From the NCBI GenBank assembly GCA_045657105.1, contig JAZOSN010000052.1:1-56105 (forward strand): 56,105 nt of DNA, given 5' to 3'. A program made the translations under genes and the position numbers. The stretch's first letter is position 1. Every line of letters starts with the position of its first letter. Origin of the DNA: SIG672 sp045657105. GTDB lineage: Bacteria > Bacillota > Clostridia > Oscillospirales > CAG-272. Of the stretch, positions 8,583-17,529 are shown piece by piece. Below the pieces are notes generated by a model. It had not been told where the DNA came from and did no database searches. It saw only the letters and a list, made by a program, of their open reading frames with translations.

Positions 8583-10340
8583 TTACGGGATTATATCTAT
8601 ACGAATCACAGAAATCTCCTGCGTTGTAATTCCGTACGGAGGGTTATTGAAGAAATATACAGATCTTCCGTCGGGAGAAACAAGGAACATAACGCTGTAT
8701 CCGGTACGGTCCTGTTGTGTGTCTGCTATGTGAGTATATTTGAAAGGATTTTTGAGAGTGGTGTAGGTTCTTCCGTAATCGAAGCTGATAAATATATCGG
8801 GAGCATTCAGATTACTGCTAGTATCAAGGTGCTTATAATCGCCTCTGAATCTTGCGAACGTGAAGAATATTCCGTTATCGCCGCCAACGGGAGTATACGC
8901 GCTCCAAGGTCCGGAGCCTGCGGTTTCGCCCTTGTCGCTCTTGACGATGTATCCGGTATCCGCGGGATCGCCCCAGTCGTCAAGACGTTTTGCGATCTTA
9001 TAGTAGGTGGTCGAGTTGGTAGAGTCCATCTTCGAGCCGACAAACTCGTATGTGAGTATATATTCACCGTTTGTCATCTTGGATACTACGACCATTCCGG
9101 GACGGTGCTTGTGATTACTGCTTGCGACTGCTTCGAAGGGATCGTCGGTCGGGGCGGTCTTGCCGCCTGCTCCCACCCACGTTTTGCGGTCGGTCGTGTA
9201 TTTGTAAACGAGCTTCTGGTCGTGCTTTCCTTCAACTGCGTCCTCGGTAGCGTCCGAATAGAAGCAGTAAAGCCTTCCTGTTTCTTCCTCGTAAATAAGG
9301 AAGGGCTCCCAAACTCCGTTTCCGTCTACCTGACCTTCGCCGTAGTCAACGCTCGGAAGATAATTCCAAGTTTCGCCGAGGTCGGTGGAGTAGTACATCG
9401 TTATTGCGGTTTTCTCGTACTTTGCATTCGTTCCGCCAACAGGGCTGGACGTTCCCGCAAGAATGATGGTTCCTTTTTTCAGATCTCCCATATCAACGGG
9501 AAGCTCGTAAAGGAACGGCATTCTTCCTGCCTGAAGCTCCTTGTTTCCGAGGTTTTCGGGATTGGTTTCAAACACCTGCGAGATCTCTGCCCAGTTCTTG
9601 CCGTCGTCGGTGCTTTTGAAAATACGGTAAAATTGCTCGCTCGAATTGAGAGTAGCTATCATAGTACCGTTGTTTTTCTGATCTCTCTGATACTGCAAAT
9701 AGATTGCGGTAGGATATTGAAGAGTGCTTGTGCTGTATCGATCCCCGTGGCTATAAACGGTGTGCTTCGCGCCCATCGAAAACTCAACGAGATTTTCGGG
9801 ATAAATGATAGTGTCGGTATTTGCCTTGTTAAGAGCACTGTACGATGCATCTATTGCAAGCGTTCCTTCCTTTGCCGAGGTACTTACAAAATTCGTGGCA
9901 AAATATTTTATCGCACGAATCGTAATATCCTCGCTCTTACCGAGAATTACTATCTTATTTACATTTACCTCGATAATAAAGGCTTTTTTATTATTTATCT
10001 CATCGAGCTTCGCCTTAGCCGCCGCAGTTTCCGCACGATCGGTTTCGCCTATAAGTATCTCCTTTTTGGAGCTTACGTCCTCGCCCTCATCATACCAGTC
10101 GTCCGAAACAACAAGAGTGACCTTTGCACTGCTTTCTATTCTGTTTTGAAGAGCAACGGTGGCTTTTGAAAGATCGCTTCCCACGCTTTGGGGACGGATT
10201 ATCTGATAGTCATTTATATCAAAGGCTACCATATCCTCGTCGGGCTCGTCCGTTTGTTCAGGCTTTTTACATGCAGTAAAGCATGTTAGGAGAAATAATG
10301 CGGTCAAAACAAGAGAAACAAACGATAAGATTTTTTTCAT
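8583..10340 (-). CDS. BNR/Asp-box beta-propeller lipoprotein (paralogue 3, first gene of the operon)
   Basis: 585 residues with lipobox FTAC (Cys24), the N-terminal alpha/beta domain (ILIGETDRAET) and Asp-boxes STDDGKNW, STDLGETW and SFDYGRTY. The WEPFLIYEEETGRLYCFYSD block (WEP...FYSD) and GEYILTYE are as in its paralogues. ATG 10340 is preferred over the in-frame GTG at 10352 because the GTG overlaps the GAGGTG ribosome site. A strong promoter lies about 50 bases upstream. The tandem triplication suggests substrate diversification. Annotation as sialidase-like is safe at fold level; catalytic specificity is open. Confidence 0.8.
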   Translation of the reverse strand: MKKILSFVSLVLTALFLLTCFTACKKPEQTDEPDEDMVAFDINDYQIIRPQSVGSDLSKATVALQNRIESSAKVTLVVSDDWYDEGEDVSSKKEILIGETDRAETAAAKAKLDEINNKKAFIIEVNVNKIVILGKSEDITIRAIKYFATNFVSTSAKEGTLAIDASYSALNKANTDTIIYPENLVEFSMGAKHTVYSHGDRYSTSTLQYPTAIYLQYQRDQKNNGTMIATLNSSEQFYRIFKSTDDGKNWAEISQVFETNPENLGNKELQAGRMPFLYELPVDMGDLKKGTIILAGTSSPVGGTNAKYEKTAITMYYSTDLGETWNYLPSVDYGEGQVDGNGVWEPFLIYEEETGRLYCFYSDATEDAVEGKHDQKLVYKYTTDRKTWVGAGGKTAPTDDPFEAVASSNHKHRPGMVVVSKMTNGEYILTYEFVGSKMDSTNSTTYYKIAKRLDDWGDPADTGYIVKSDKGETAGSGPWSAYTPVGGDNGIFFTFARFRGDYKHLDTSSNLNAPDIFISFDYGRTYTTLKNPFKYTHIADTQQDRTGYSVMFLVSPDGRSVYFFNNPPYGITTQEISVIRIDIIP

Positions 10341-10393
10341 TTTGCACCTCACAAATTATATAGATTTCAGTAATTTAAAATACCATCTATGAT

Positions 10394-10421
10394 ATTATAT
10401 CAAACGTGTATAAAAAGTCAA
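10394..10421 (-). promoter_or_regulatory. Promoter of the three-lipoprotein operon
   Basis: On the minus strand, TTGACT (10421-10416), a 16-base spacer and TATAAT (10399-10394) with an extended TGA form a near-consensus sigma-A promoter. The leader to ATG 10340 is about 47 bases. Confidence 0.75.
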
Positions 10422-10493
10422 CAGAAAATTATTATATTGTCCTATAAAATTCTTACATCATGACAATCGATCCGCCGAAACAGATATAAATCC

Positions 10494-10522
10494 TTGAATT
10501 ATTTATTATTTTATGATAAAAT
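10494..10522 (+). promoter_or_regulatory. Promoter of trmO
   Basis: TTGAAT (10494-10499), a 17-base spacer and TAAAAT (10517-10522) with TGA extension. It is divergent from the lipoprotein promoter. Confidence 0.6.
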
Positions 10523-10554
10523 ATGCAGAGTGTACTAATAAAAACGGAGTAGCT

Positions 10555-11277
10555 ATGTTGAACAAGGACAAGATTAAAGATCAAGAAATAAATCTGAAAG
10601 TTATCGCGCGTGTGCGAAACGACTTTCCAACGAAATTCGGCCTGCCAAGACAAAGCGGTCTTGCATCTTCGCTTATGTCGAAGATCGTATTCGAGGACGC
10701 TTACAGAATTCCCGAGGCTCTGCGCGGAATAGATGGATATTCTCACCTGTGGCTTATCTGGGGATTTTCCGAAGTCTTCGGAGAAAAATGGTCACCCACA
10801 GTCCGTCCGCCGAGGCTTGGCGGAAACACGCGAGTCGGAGTATTTGCCACGAGAGCTCCCTACCGACCGAATCCGATAGGACTCTCCTCGGTAAGGCTTG
10901 AAGCGGTTGAGAAAACTCCCGACGGAACGGTCCTTATAGTTTCCGGAGCCGACATAATGGACCAAAGTCCGATATACGACATAAAGCCCTATCTGCCCTA
11001 CGTTGACATTCATTCGGACGCGACCGACGGCTTTACCGCCGTAACCAAGGATTACCGCCTCGAGGTGGATTTTCCCAAGGAGCTTCTGTGTCAGATCCCG
11101 AAGGATCTGCAAGGCGCTCTTATCGAGGCACTTGCAGGAGATCCGCGCCCGTCTTACCACACCGATCCCGAAAGAATATACGGTCTTGCATATGCAAAGT
11201 ACGACGTAAAATTCACCGTCAAGGACAAAACTCTGCACGTATGTCGGATAAACGAGCGTGAAAACGGCAATATTTAG
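10555..11277 (+). CDS. trmO: tRNA (N6-threonylcarbamoyladenosine(37)-N6)-methyltransferase TrmO
   Basis: 240 residues, TsaA/YaeB family. It is expected to methylate t6A at position 37 of threonine tRNAs using S-adenosylmethionine. Family landmarks include IARVRNDFPTKFGLPRQSG, the histidine block GYSHLWLIWGF, and the strongly conserved TRAPYRPNPIGLS followed by SGADIMDQSPIYDIKPYLPY. The C-terminal YGLAYAKYDVKF matches the small second domain. ATG 10555 has GGAG five bases upstream; 14 in-frame codons upstream lack one. It stands alone between divergent lipoproteins and hisS. Confidence 0.9.
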   Translation: MLNKDKIKDQEINLKVIARVRNDFPTKFGLPRQSGLASSLMSKIVFEDAYRIPEALRGIDGYSHLWLIWGFSEVFGEKWSPTVRPPRLGGNTRVGVFATRAPYRPNPIGLSSVRLEAVEKTPDGTVLIVSGADIMDQSPIYDIKPYLPYVDIHSDATDGFTAVTKDYRLEVDFPKELLCQIPKDLQGALIEALAGDPRPSYHTDPERIYGLAYAKYDVKFTVKDKTLHVCRINERENGNI

Positions 11278-11298
11278 CCATATTTTTCACAAAAACTG

Positions 11299-11327
11299 TT
11301 GAAAAGCAAAGTTTTATCTGTTATAAT
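11299..11327 (+). promoter_or_regulatory. Promoter of hisS-aspS
   Basis: TTGAAA (11299-11304), a 17-base spacer and TATAAT (11322-11327) with TGT extension. The leader is only about 35 bases, so there is no room for a T-box riboswitch. Confidence 0.8.
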
Positions 11328-11370
11328 GATATGAATGAGTATGTTACGAAAGGATATATAGATAAGTCTT

Positions 11371-12606
11371 ATGATAAGAAAGCAAAAAGGAACTCTCGAT
11401 ATTTTCCCCGATGCCACAGGCAAGTGGCAGTACGTTGAAAACGTCTGCCGTGAAACTGCGGCAAAATACGGTTTCGGCGAGATACGCTTCCCTACCTTTG
11501 AAGCTACCGAGCTTTTCTCGCGCGGAGTAGGAAACACTACCGACGTGGTTCAGAAGGAAATGTATACCTTCACCGATAGAAGCGGTGAATCTCTCACGCT
11601 CCGTCCCGAGGGTACGGCAGGCGTCGCGAGAGCCCTCATCGAAAACAAAAAATTCTCGGATACTATGCCGATAAAGCTCTACTATATAATCAACTGCTTC
11701 CGTCACGAGGCTCCTCAGGCAGGACGCTTCCGCGAGTTCGAGCAGTTTGGCGTCGAGCTTTTCGGAAGTGCTTCGGCGAGCGCAGACGCGGACATCATCG
11801 CGCTTGCAAATTCGATAATCAAAAACCTCGAAATTGAGGACGTTTCGCTCAGAATAAATTCAATCGGTTGTCCAAACTGCCGAGGAAATCACAGAAGCGC
11901 ACTCAAAGAGTATTTTTCCGCTTGTAAGGACGAGCTCTGCGATACCTGCAAAACCCGTCTTGAAACAAATCCGATGAGAATTCTCGACTGCAAGAGCGAA
12001 ATATGCAAAAAGTTTGCCGAGGGTGCACCCAAAACGGTGGATTATCTCTGCGACGATTGCAAAGCCCACATGGATCTTCTTGAAAAGTGCCTCGACGCCA
12101 AGGGCATCGAATATACAGTCGATACCTCGATCGTCCGCGGTCTTGACTACTACACAAGAACGGTATTTGAATTCGTATGCGGCTCTATCGGAGCACAGTC
12201 AACCATCTGCGGCGGCGGACGCTACGACGGACTCGTAAGCGAGCTCGACGGCCCTGCTACTCCCGCTTGTGGCTTCGGAATGGGAATTTCCAGACTGCTT
12301 CCTGCCGCAAAGGTTCCCGAAAAGGACACCTCTCCCGCGGTATACCTCGCATCTATGGGTGAGGCGGCTGCCGTAAAGGCGTCGGGACTCGCAGGCGCGC
12401 TTCGCGACAAGGGCATTTATGCAGAGTGCGATCTCGTAGGACGTTCTCTGAAAGCTCAGATGAAATACGCCGACAAGATCGGTGCAAAATACACTGTAAT
12501 CATCGGAGATAGCGAGCTCGAAAGCGGCAGAGCGCAGCTCCGCAGTATGGCAGACAGTACACAAAACGAAATAGAAATCGACAAAATAGTCGAATTTTTC
12601 AAATAA
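11371..12606 (+). CDS. hisS: Histidine--tRNA ligase
   Basis: 411 residues, class II synthetase charging tRNA-His. Motif 1 (FPTFEATELFSRGVG), motif 2 (FRHEAPQAGRFREFEQFG), the histidine-specific RGLDYYTRTVFE and motif 3 (GFGMGISRLL) are all present; a C-terminal anticodon-binding domain follows (about 320-411). The only ribosome-site candidate (AAAGGA) lies 16 bases before the ATG, which is unusually far, but no better start is seen. It is followed by aspS after 29 bases, the usual Firmicutes pairing. Confidence 0.97.
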   Translation: MIRKQKGTLDIFPDATGKWQYVENVCRETAAKYGFGEIRFPTFEATELFSRGVGNTTDVVQKEMYTFTDRSGESLTLRPEGTAGVARALIENKKFSDTMPIKLYYIINCFRHEAPQAGRFREFEQFGVELFGSASASADADIIALANSIIKNLEIEDVSLRINSIGCPNCRGNHRSALKEYFSACKDELCDTCKTRLETNPMRILDCKSEICKKFAEGAPKTVDYLCDDCKAHMDLLEKCLDAKGIEYTVDTSIVRGLDYYTRTVFEFVCGSIGAQSTICGGGRYDGLVSELDGPATPACGFGMGISRLLPAAKVPEKDTSPAVYLASMGEAAAVKASGLAGALRDKGIYAECDLVGRSLKAQMKYADKIGAKYTVIIGDSELESGRAQLRSMADSTQNEIEIDKIVEFFK

Positions 12607-12635
12607 AAATCATTAAGTGTTTGGAGTGATATATT

Positions 12636-14414
12636 TTGGCAGAATTTTTTACGAAAGATGACAAAAGATCGGTATATTGCGGAGAGCTCCGCACGTCCGA
12701 CATCGGAAAAGAGGTAACCGTTTGCGGTTGGATACAGCGTCGCCGTGACCTCGGAAGTCTTATATTTATCGACCTGCGCGACAAGAGCGGCGTAGTTCAG
12801 CTCGCTTTTGACGATGCAAGTGACAAAGAGGTATTTGACAAGGCATTTGCCTGCCGCAGTGAGTACGTTCTCTCGGCAAAAGGAAGCGTCAGAGCACGTT
12901 CCTCGGTCAACAAGAACATTCCCACCGGTGAAATAGAGATATTCGCTACGTCAATGAAGATTCTCTCCGAAGCGGACACCCTTCCCTTCGAAATTGGAGA
13001 AAACTACAACGCCGGAGAGGAGATCGCGCTCAAATACCGCTACCTTGATCTTCGCCGTCCTGCGCTTCAAAAGAATATTTTTATGCGAAACGAGATCACT
13101 CGCATAGCGCGTCAGTATTTCTACTCGAACAATTTTACCGAGATCGAAACACCTATGATGATAAAGGCTACGCCCGAAGGCGCGAGAGATTATCTCGTTC
13201 CCTCGCGTATCCACAAGGGCTGTGTTTACGCGCTCCCTCAGTCGCCTCAGATCTACAAGCAGCTTCTTATGATCGCAGGCTACGACAGATACATTCAGAT
13301 CGCGCGTTGCTTCCGTGACGAGGACCTTCGCGCCGACCGTCAGCCCGAGTTTACACAGATAGACCTTGAAATGTCCTTCGCTACTCAGGAGGACGTTATG
13401 AACATAAACGAAGGTCTTATGGCACGTCTTTTCGACGAGATACTCGGAGTAAAGCTCGAGCTTCCTCTCCCCCGTATGACCTACGCCGAGGCGATGAACC
13501 GCTACGGCTCGGACAAGCCTGACACCCGTTTTGATATGGAAATTCAGGATCTTTCCGACACTGTCAGATCCTGCGGATTCGGCGTATTCGAGGGCGCAGT
13601 CGCAAACGGCGGAAGCGTTCGCGCAATCGTCGTAAAGGGCGGTGCGGAAAAGCTTTCGAGAAAAGAAATAGATAAGCTCACCGAGCATGCAAAGGGTATC
13701 GGAGCGAAAGGTCTTGCCTATATCAGATTCGTTGACGAAGCTCCGAACTGCTCGTTTACGAAGTTCGTTTCACCCGAAACTCTCGATGCTATTATGGACA
13801 AGATCGACTGCCGTCGCGGCGACGTTGCACTTATCGTTGCAGACTCAAACCGCGTAGTTCTTCCCGTTCTCGGCGCACTCAGACTCAAAATCGCAAAGCA
13901 GCTTTCGATGATCCCCGACAAGTTCAACTTTGTATGGATCACAGAATTCCCCTTCTTCGAGTGGAACGAGGAAACTCAGCACTGGGACGCTATGCACCAC
14001 CCCTTCACAATGCCTATGGAGGAGTGCCTGCCCCTTCTTGAAAGTGATCCTGGCGCCGTCCGTGCAAAGGCTTACGACCTTGTACTTAACGGCATAGAAC
14101 TTCTTTCGGGCTCGATCAGAATTACCGACTGGAAGCTTCAGGAGAAGATGTTTGACGCTCTCGGACTCACAAAGGACGAGATCGACGCCAAGTTCGGCTT
14201 CCTCGTTGACGCTTACAAATACGGTGCTCCGCCTCACGGTGGATCGGGAATGGGACTCGACCGTCTTACTATGGTAATGTCAGGTGCAGAAAGCCTGCGC
14301 GACGTCGTAGCCTTCCCGAAGGTACAGAACGCTTCCGAGCCTATGTCGCAGTGCCCCGCTCCTGCCGACGAGCAGGCATACCGCGATCTCGGAATAGCGG
14401 TAGTTAAGGAATAA
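12636..14414 (+). CDS. aspS: Aspartate--tRNA ligase
   Basis: 592 residues, the bacterial long form. Order: N-terminal OB-fold anticodon domain (VTVCGWIQRRRDLGSLIFID), catalytic core with FRDEDLRADRQPEFTQIDLE, the inserted GAD domain (about 290-400) and motif 3 near GMGLDRLTMVMSG. The start is TTG 12636 with GGAG nine bases upstream. Whether the enzyme also charges tRNA-Asn cannot be decided here. It is co-transcribed with hisS and ends at a strong terminator. Confidence 0.96.
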   Translation: MAEFFTKDDKRSVYCGELRTSDIGKEVTVCGWIQRRRDLGSLIFIDLRDKSGVVQLAFDDASDKEVFDKAFACRSEYVLSAKGSVRARSSVNKNIPTGEIEIFATSMKILSEADTLPFEIGENYNAGEEIALKYRYLDLRRPALQKNIFMRNEITRIARQYFYSNNFTEIETPMMIKATPEGARDYLVPSRIHKGCVYALPQSPQIYKQLLMIAGYDRYIQIARCFRDEDLRADRQPEFTQIDLEMSFATQEDVMNINEGLMARLFDEILGVKLELPLPRMTYAEAMNRYGSDKPDTRFDMEIQDLSDTVRSCGFGVFEGAVANGGSVRAIVVKGGAEKLSRKEIDKLTEHAKGIGAKGLAYIRFVDEAPNCSFTKFVSPETLDAIMDKIDCRRGDVALIVADSNRVVLPVLGALRLKIAKQLSMIPDKFNFVWITEFPFFEWNEETQHWDAMHHPFTMPMEECLPLLESDPGAVRAKAYDLVLNGIELLSGSIRITDWKLQEKMFDALGLTKDEIDAKFGFLVDAYKYGAPPHGGSGMGLDRLTMVMSGAESLRDVVAFPKVQNASEPMSQCPAPADEQAYRDLGIAVVKE

Positions 14415-14420
14415 AAAGAG

Positions 14421-14450
14421 AAAAGACGGATCAAAAGATCCGTCTTTTTT
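14421..14450 (+). terminator. Terminator of hisS-aspS
   Basis: AAAAGACGGATC (14421-14432) pairs perfectly with GATCCGTCTTTT (14437-14448) and continues in Ts. The convergent gene's stop codon lies inside the stem, so it may serve both strands. Confidence 0.88.
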
Positions 14451-17343
14451 GTTCTTCTTTTTCAAGCTTCTTTTTAGATAGTATTCCGAATTTTTCTTCT
14501 GCCGCATCAAACATCGCGCTATATTTGCGCTTGCCGTATTTAGTAAATACCTTTTTGCGAAGCGACACGTAATCGGCAATCTTCATATATTTAGCAAGAG
14601 AAACGAGCGTTTCCTCGACCTTATCGGAGTCCTTTTCGACGATTCCCGCGTCAAATACCCTTCCGACGATTATTCTGACAGGCGAGCTTCCAAGCTTATG
14701 TGCAGATTTCATCAGTTTTTTGAAGCTTTCGCGGTCAGACGTGAGTATCGCGAGCCAGACTGCCGCAGAGATAGTTTCTTCGTCCAAATCACTTACACAA
14801 AGTCCGATAAGACGCGTACCGTAGGTGCGAACGTAAGCGTCTTTCAGGTTTTCAGACGCCTTATCCGTAAATATCCGAGCGTGAGAAAGAGATATATCTC
14901 CCTTTCCTTCAAGCGCGTTTTCGGTTTCGAGAAGTATCTCACAAACGTTCGGCATGCGACCGCCGTTTTGAAGCGCCGCTTCGTTTGCCTGAGAAAGCAG
15001 GTTGAAGAGCAGACTCTCTTTGCCGATATAGTTTTCCATTTTAAGTGCGAGAGAATTTATCCAAAGCTCAAAATCGCTCCTGCGCGAAGAGGAAAAGCCT
15101 TCTTTGCAGATAGAAAATACTCTGACATGGAAATTCCAGAGCTCGCCGTCGGGAGTTTCCCTTACGAGCTTTGTAAAGGCTTTTGCAAAGCATTTGCAGT
15201 AATATCCCTTGGAATACCAGTTTTCAAGATACGAAATGAATGCTTCGCGCGCCGTTATACTTCCCGACAGGATCGCTCTTCCGATATAGCGTACCTCGCT
15301 CTCGTGAAGCGCGGCAAGGAATTCTTCGTCCGACGTTTTTTCATCTCCGACCGTACTCCTGTATATATCAAGCACACCCCGTCTGTCGGTCGTGCCGACA
15401 TACAGAGTAAGCGCCTCTATAAGTCTTTCGTTATCGGTTTTAAGTCCGCTCACGACGAAAGAGATAACCTCTTTGTTGACAGAGCGCGAAAGAAAGCTTT
15501 TGAATTTATCGTAAATAAAATTCGAATGCATTCTTTCGGATATTGCGCCAAATCTCCTGAGTGCGGAAAGAAGCGAAAGTATGCGGCATGCCTCGGCATC
15601 GCCTCTCTTCATATATTCGAGAAGCATACCGTTTTCGAGCTCGCGCATAATAAACGCGCAAAGTCCCGCCTCAGAGCTCAGCTTTCTGCCCTGCTCAAAA
15701 AGAAGCGTAACGAGCGCGCACCAGGACGAAAACTCCTCAGGCCTTGTACGGCAGTAATCGTAATATCCGTATATGACGCGGCGATAGGTCATCTCGTCAA
15801 ACTCAACTACCGATATAAGCTCGGTGATGCAGGACGGAATGTCCTCTTCGTATCTGTCTTCCCATCTCACCGCAAAGGGCAGAAGGGAGATCAGAAGATC
15901 GGCAGACGACTGCTCTCCGAAATCGCAAAATCCCGCAAAAAGCAGTCTGAACAAAAAGCTTCTCGTCGCCTTATTCGCCATCGCCTGTTCAAAAATGTGC
16001 CTCTTGCCGTCGAGATCTCGCAGAATATGTCTGAGAGTTTCCTTGCCGAACTCCTCCTCTGTTAGCATATAAAGCGCGTCAAGGTGCTCGATGTTCCCCT
16101 CGGAAAGCGATTTGAGAATACGGCCGAACATATCGGTCATTATTTTTTCGGGGTTCGAATGGTAAGATGCAAGAAGCCCGTAGAGCTTGATTTTAAGCAT
16201 ACCGTCCGAAGAATATTCGAGATATTTCTCTATAACGCTATCGACAGTTTCTCTGCCGAACGAACGGAGCACCACTCCTTCAAGCGCGCCGCAGAGCTCG
16301 AGCTCGGTAATACCGTCGTATATGTCGGTACGCGCGAGTCGGTATATGAGGCAAATATCGTCTGAATCTATAACGCCGTGAGTTTTAATATATGTACCGA
16401 TAAGATCGCGAAGCACCTCTGCCTCACCGAGGTCGTTAAGAAGCAGGTAAGCCATAAGACTTGAAAGCTTGAGCCTCGGCGCCTTTTCGGAAAAGATCTT
16501 GTTTTTCGGATCTATTGATATTTTGTCCTCGTCAGATGCTGAAAGCTTATACGCGTAGTGACTTCCGAGCTTTGTGATTATATGCTTTATTCTGAACGGC
16601 GAGCCGTCGTTTTCCGAAAAACGGCAGGTCGAAAAAGAAAGGAGCATCACGAGATCGCTCGGGAGAAGGCTTTCGCAGGCAAGCAGCCAGAAAAGCATCT
16701 CCTGCTCGGTGGCGTTGATATAAATATCCATATCCTCGTCAAGCGCGGCAAAAATGCAATCGAGAATTCTCGAAAGAGTGCCTATTCCCTTGGCTTTAAC
16801 AAGATTTGCAAGCTCTTCGAGCGAGGACACGGATTCCTTATCTATCTCCACTATCGGAAGCGGTCTTTGAGTTTCACAGACCTCAAGCTCCCTCGGGAGT
16901 ATGCAGGTCTTGAATTTCTGTGTGAGCAGAACAGATGCGGGAGATATGCTCGCATCATACGGGAAAATATACGCGTGAATAATATGATTTCCCCAGACCG
17001 AAAGACGGTAGTCAACACCGCAGTATGTAACCTTGGCAACACAGCATTGCCCCGAAGGGAGCATAAAAAACGCGCAATCGGTCGGGAAGGTTTCGTCTAT
17101 TTCTCTTTGAACGACAAAGTGAAGACCGCTATCTCCTCTTTTCGGATATCCGAGCAGACGCGAGGTTTCCGAAAGCTTGTCAACCACAGATGCGGTGAGA
17201 TTTTTGGGCGGAAGATACGCGAGGCGCTCTACTATCGTGCTTATATCGCGGTCGTCTATATCGTTTGAACGTGCAAAAACGTGGTATCCCTTTTTCGTGT
17301 TGTTTTCATTCCACGAGAAAAAAACGAGTTGTTTCAGTTCCAT
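14431..17343 (-). CDS. Large GAP1-N-like protein of unknown function
   Basis: 970 residues, cytoplasmic and mostly helical. The first 140 residues resemble the GAP1-N domain (GTPase-associated protein 1): MELKQLVFFSWNE, later SGQCCVAKVTYCGVDYRLSV and the hallmark GNHIIHAYIF, where family members have GN-x-x-H-hydrophobic. The remainder is repetitive alpha-helical sequence without recognised catalytic motifs and ends in a very basic tail (KKKLEKEEQKRR). GAP1-N proteins are known from predicted GTPase-centred conflict systems, but no GTPase is adjacent here. ATG 17343 follows AAAGGAGG; an in-frame upstream ATG overlaps that site. Function unknown; the family assignment rests on motif recognition only. 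Confidence 0.6.
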   Translation of the reverse strand: MELKQLVFFSWNENNTKKGYHVFARSNDIDDRDISTIVERLAYLPPKNLTASVVDKLSETSRLLGYPKRGDSGLHFVVQREIDETFPTDCAFFMLPSGQCCVAKVTYCGVDYRLSVWGNHIIHAYIFPYDASISPASVLLTQKFKTCILPRELEVCETQRPLPIVEIDKESVSSLEELANLVKAKGIGTLSRILDCIFAALDEDMDIYINATEQEMLFWLLACESLLPSDLVMLLSFSTCRFSENDGSPFRIKHIITKLGSHYAYKLSASDEDKISIDPKNKIFSEKAPRLKLSSLMAYLLLNDLGEAEVLRDLIGTYIKTHGVIDSDDICLIYRLARTDIYDGITELELCGALEGVVLRSFGRETVDSVIEKYLEYSSDGMLKIKLYGLLASYHSNPEKIMTDMFGRILKSLSEGNIEHLDALYMLTEEEFGKETLRHILRDLDGKRHIFEQAMANKATRSFLFRLLFAGFCDFGEQSSADLLISLLPFAVRWEDRYEEDIPSCITELISVVEFDEMTYRRVIYGYYDYCRTRPEEFSSWCALVTLLFEQGRKLSSEAGLCAFIMRELENGMLLEYMKRGDAEACRILSLLSALRRFGAISERMHSNFIYDKFKSFLSRSVNKEVISFVVSGLKTDNERLIEALTLYVGTTDRRGVLDIYRSTVGDEKTSDEEFLAALHESEVRYIGRAILSGSITAREAFISYLENWYSKGYYCKCFAKAFTKLVRETPDGELWNFHVRVFSICKEGFSSSRRSDFELWINSLALKMENYIGKESLLFNLLSQANEAALQNGGRMPNVCEILLETENALEGKGDISLSHARIFTDKASENLKDAYVRTYGTRLIGLCVSDLDEETISAAVWLAILTSDRESFKKLMKSAHKLGSSPVRIIVGRVFDAGIVEKDSDKVEETLVSLAKYMKIADYVSLRKKVFTKYGKRKYSAMFDAAEEKFGILSKKKLEKEEQKRRIF

Positions 17344-17463
17344 TTCGGCGCCTCCTTTCATATTCCTGTCAAAAAAATCGAATTACAATAAATTATATCA
17401 CATTTTATCTGCCTTTGCAACAACTACCCGAATATTTTACAATATTTTTTCTTTTATCGATAT

Positions 17464-17503
17464 AAAACAAAAAGATCCCCCTCGAAAGGTTACGAGAGGG
17501 ATC
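17464..17503 (-). terminator. Terminator after the P-type ATPase-like gene
   Basis: On the minus strand GATCCCTCTCG (17503-17493) pairs with CGAGGGGGATC (17484-17474) and is followed by TTTTTGTTTT. It separates the upstream operon from the GAP1-N-like gene. Confidence 0.85.
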
Positions 17504-17529
17504 GTTTTACTATATTTACAATGTTTAGT

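Noticed and set aside
8715..10169. 484-codon plus-strand frame opposite lipoprotein paralogue 3
   Set aside because: It is an antisense shadow of a well-supported gene; similar antisense frames occur over all three paralogues and over the GAP1-N-like gene (14698-16065).
11278..11370. T-box riboswitch before hisS
   Set aside because: The promoter leaves a leader of only about 35 bases, too short for a T-box.
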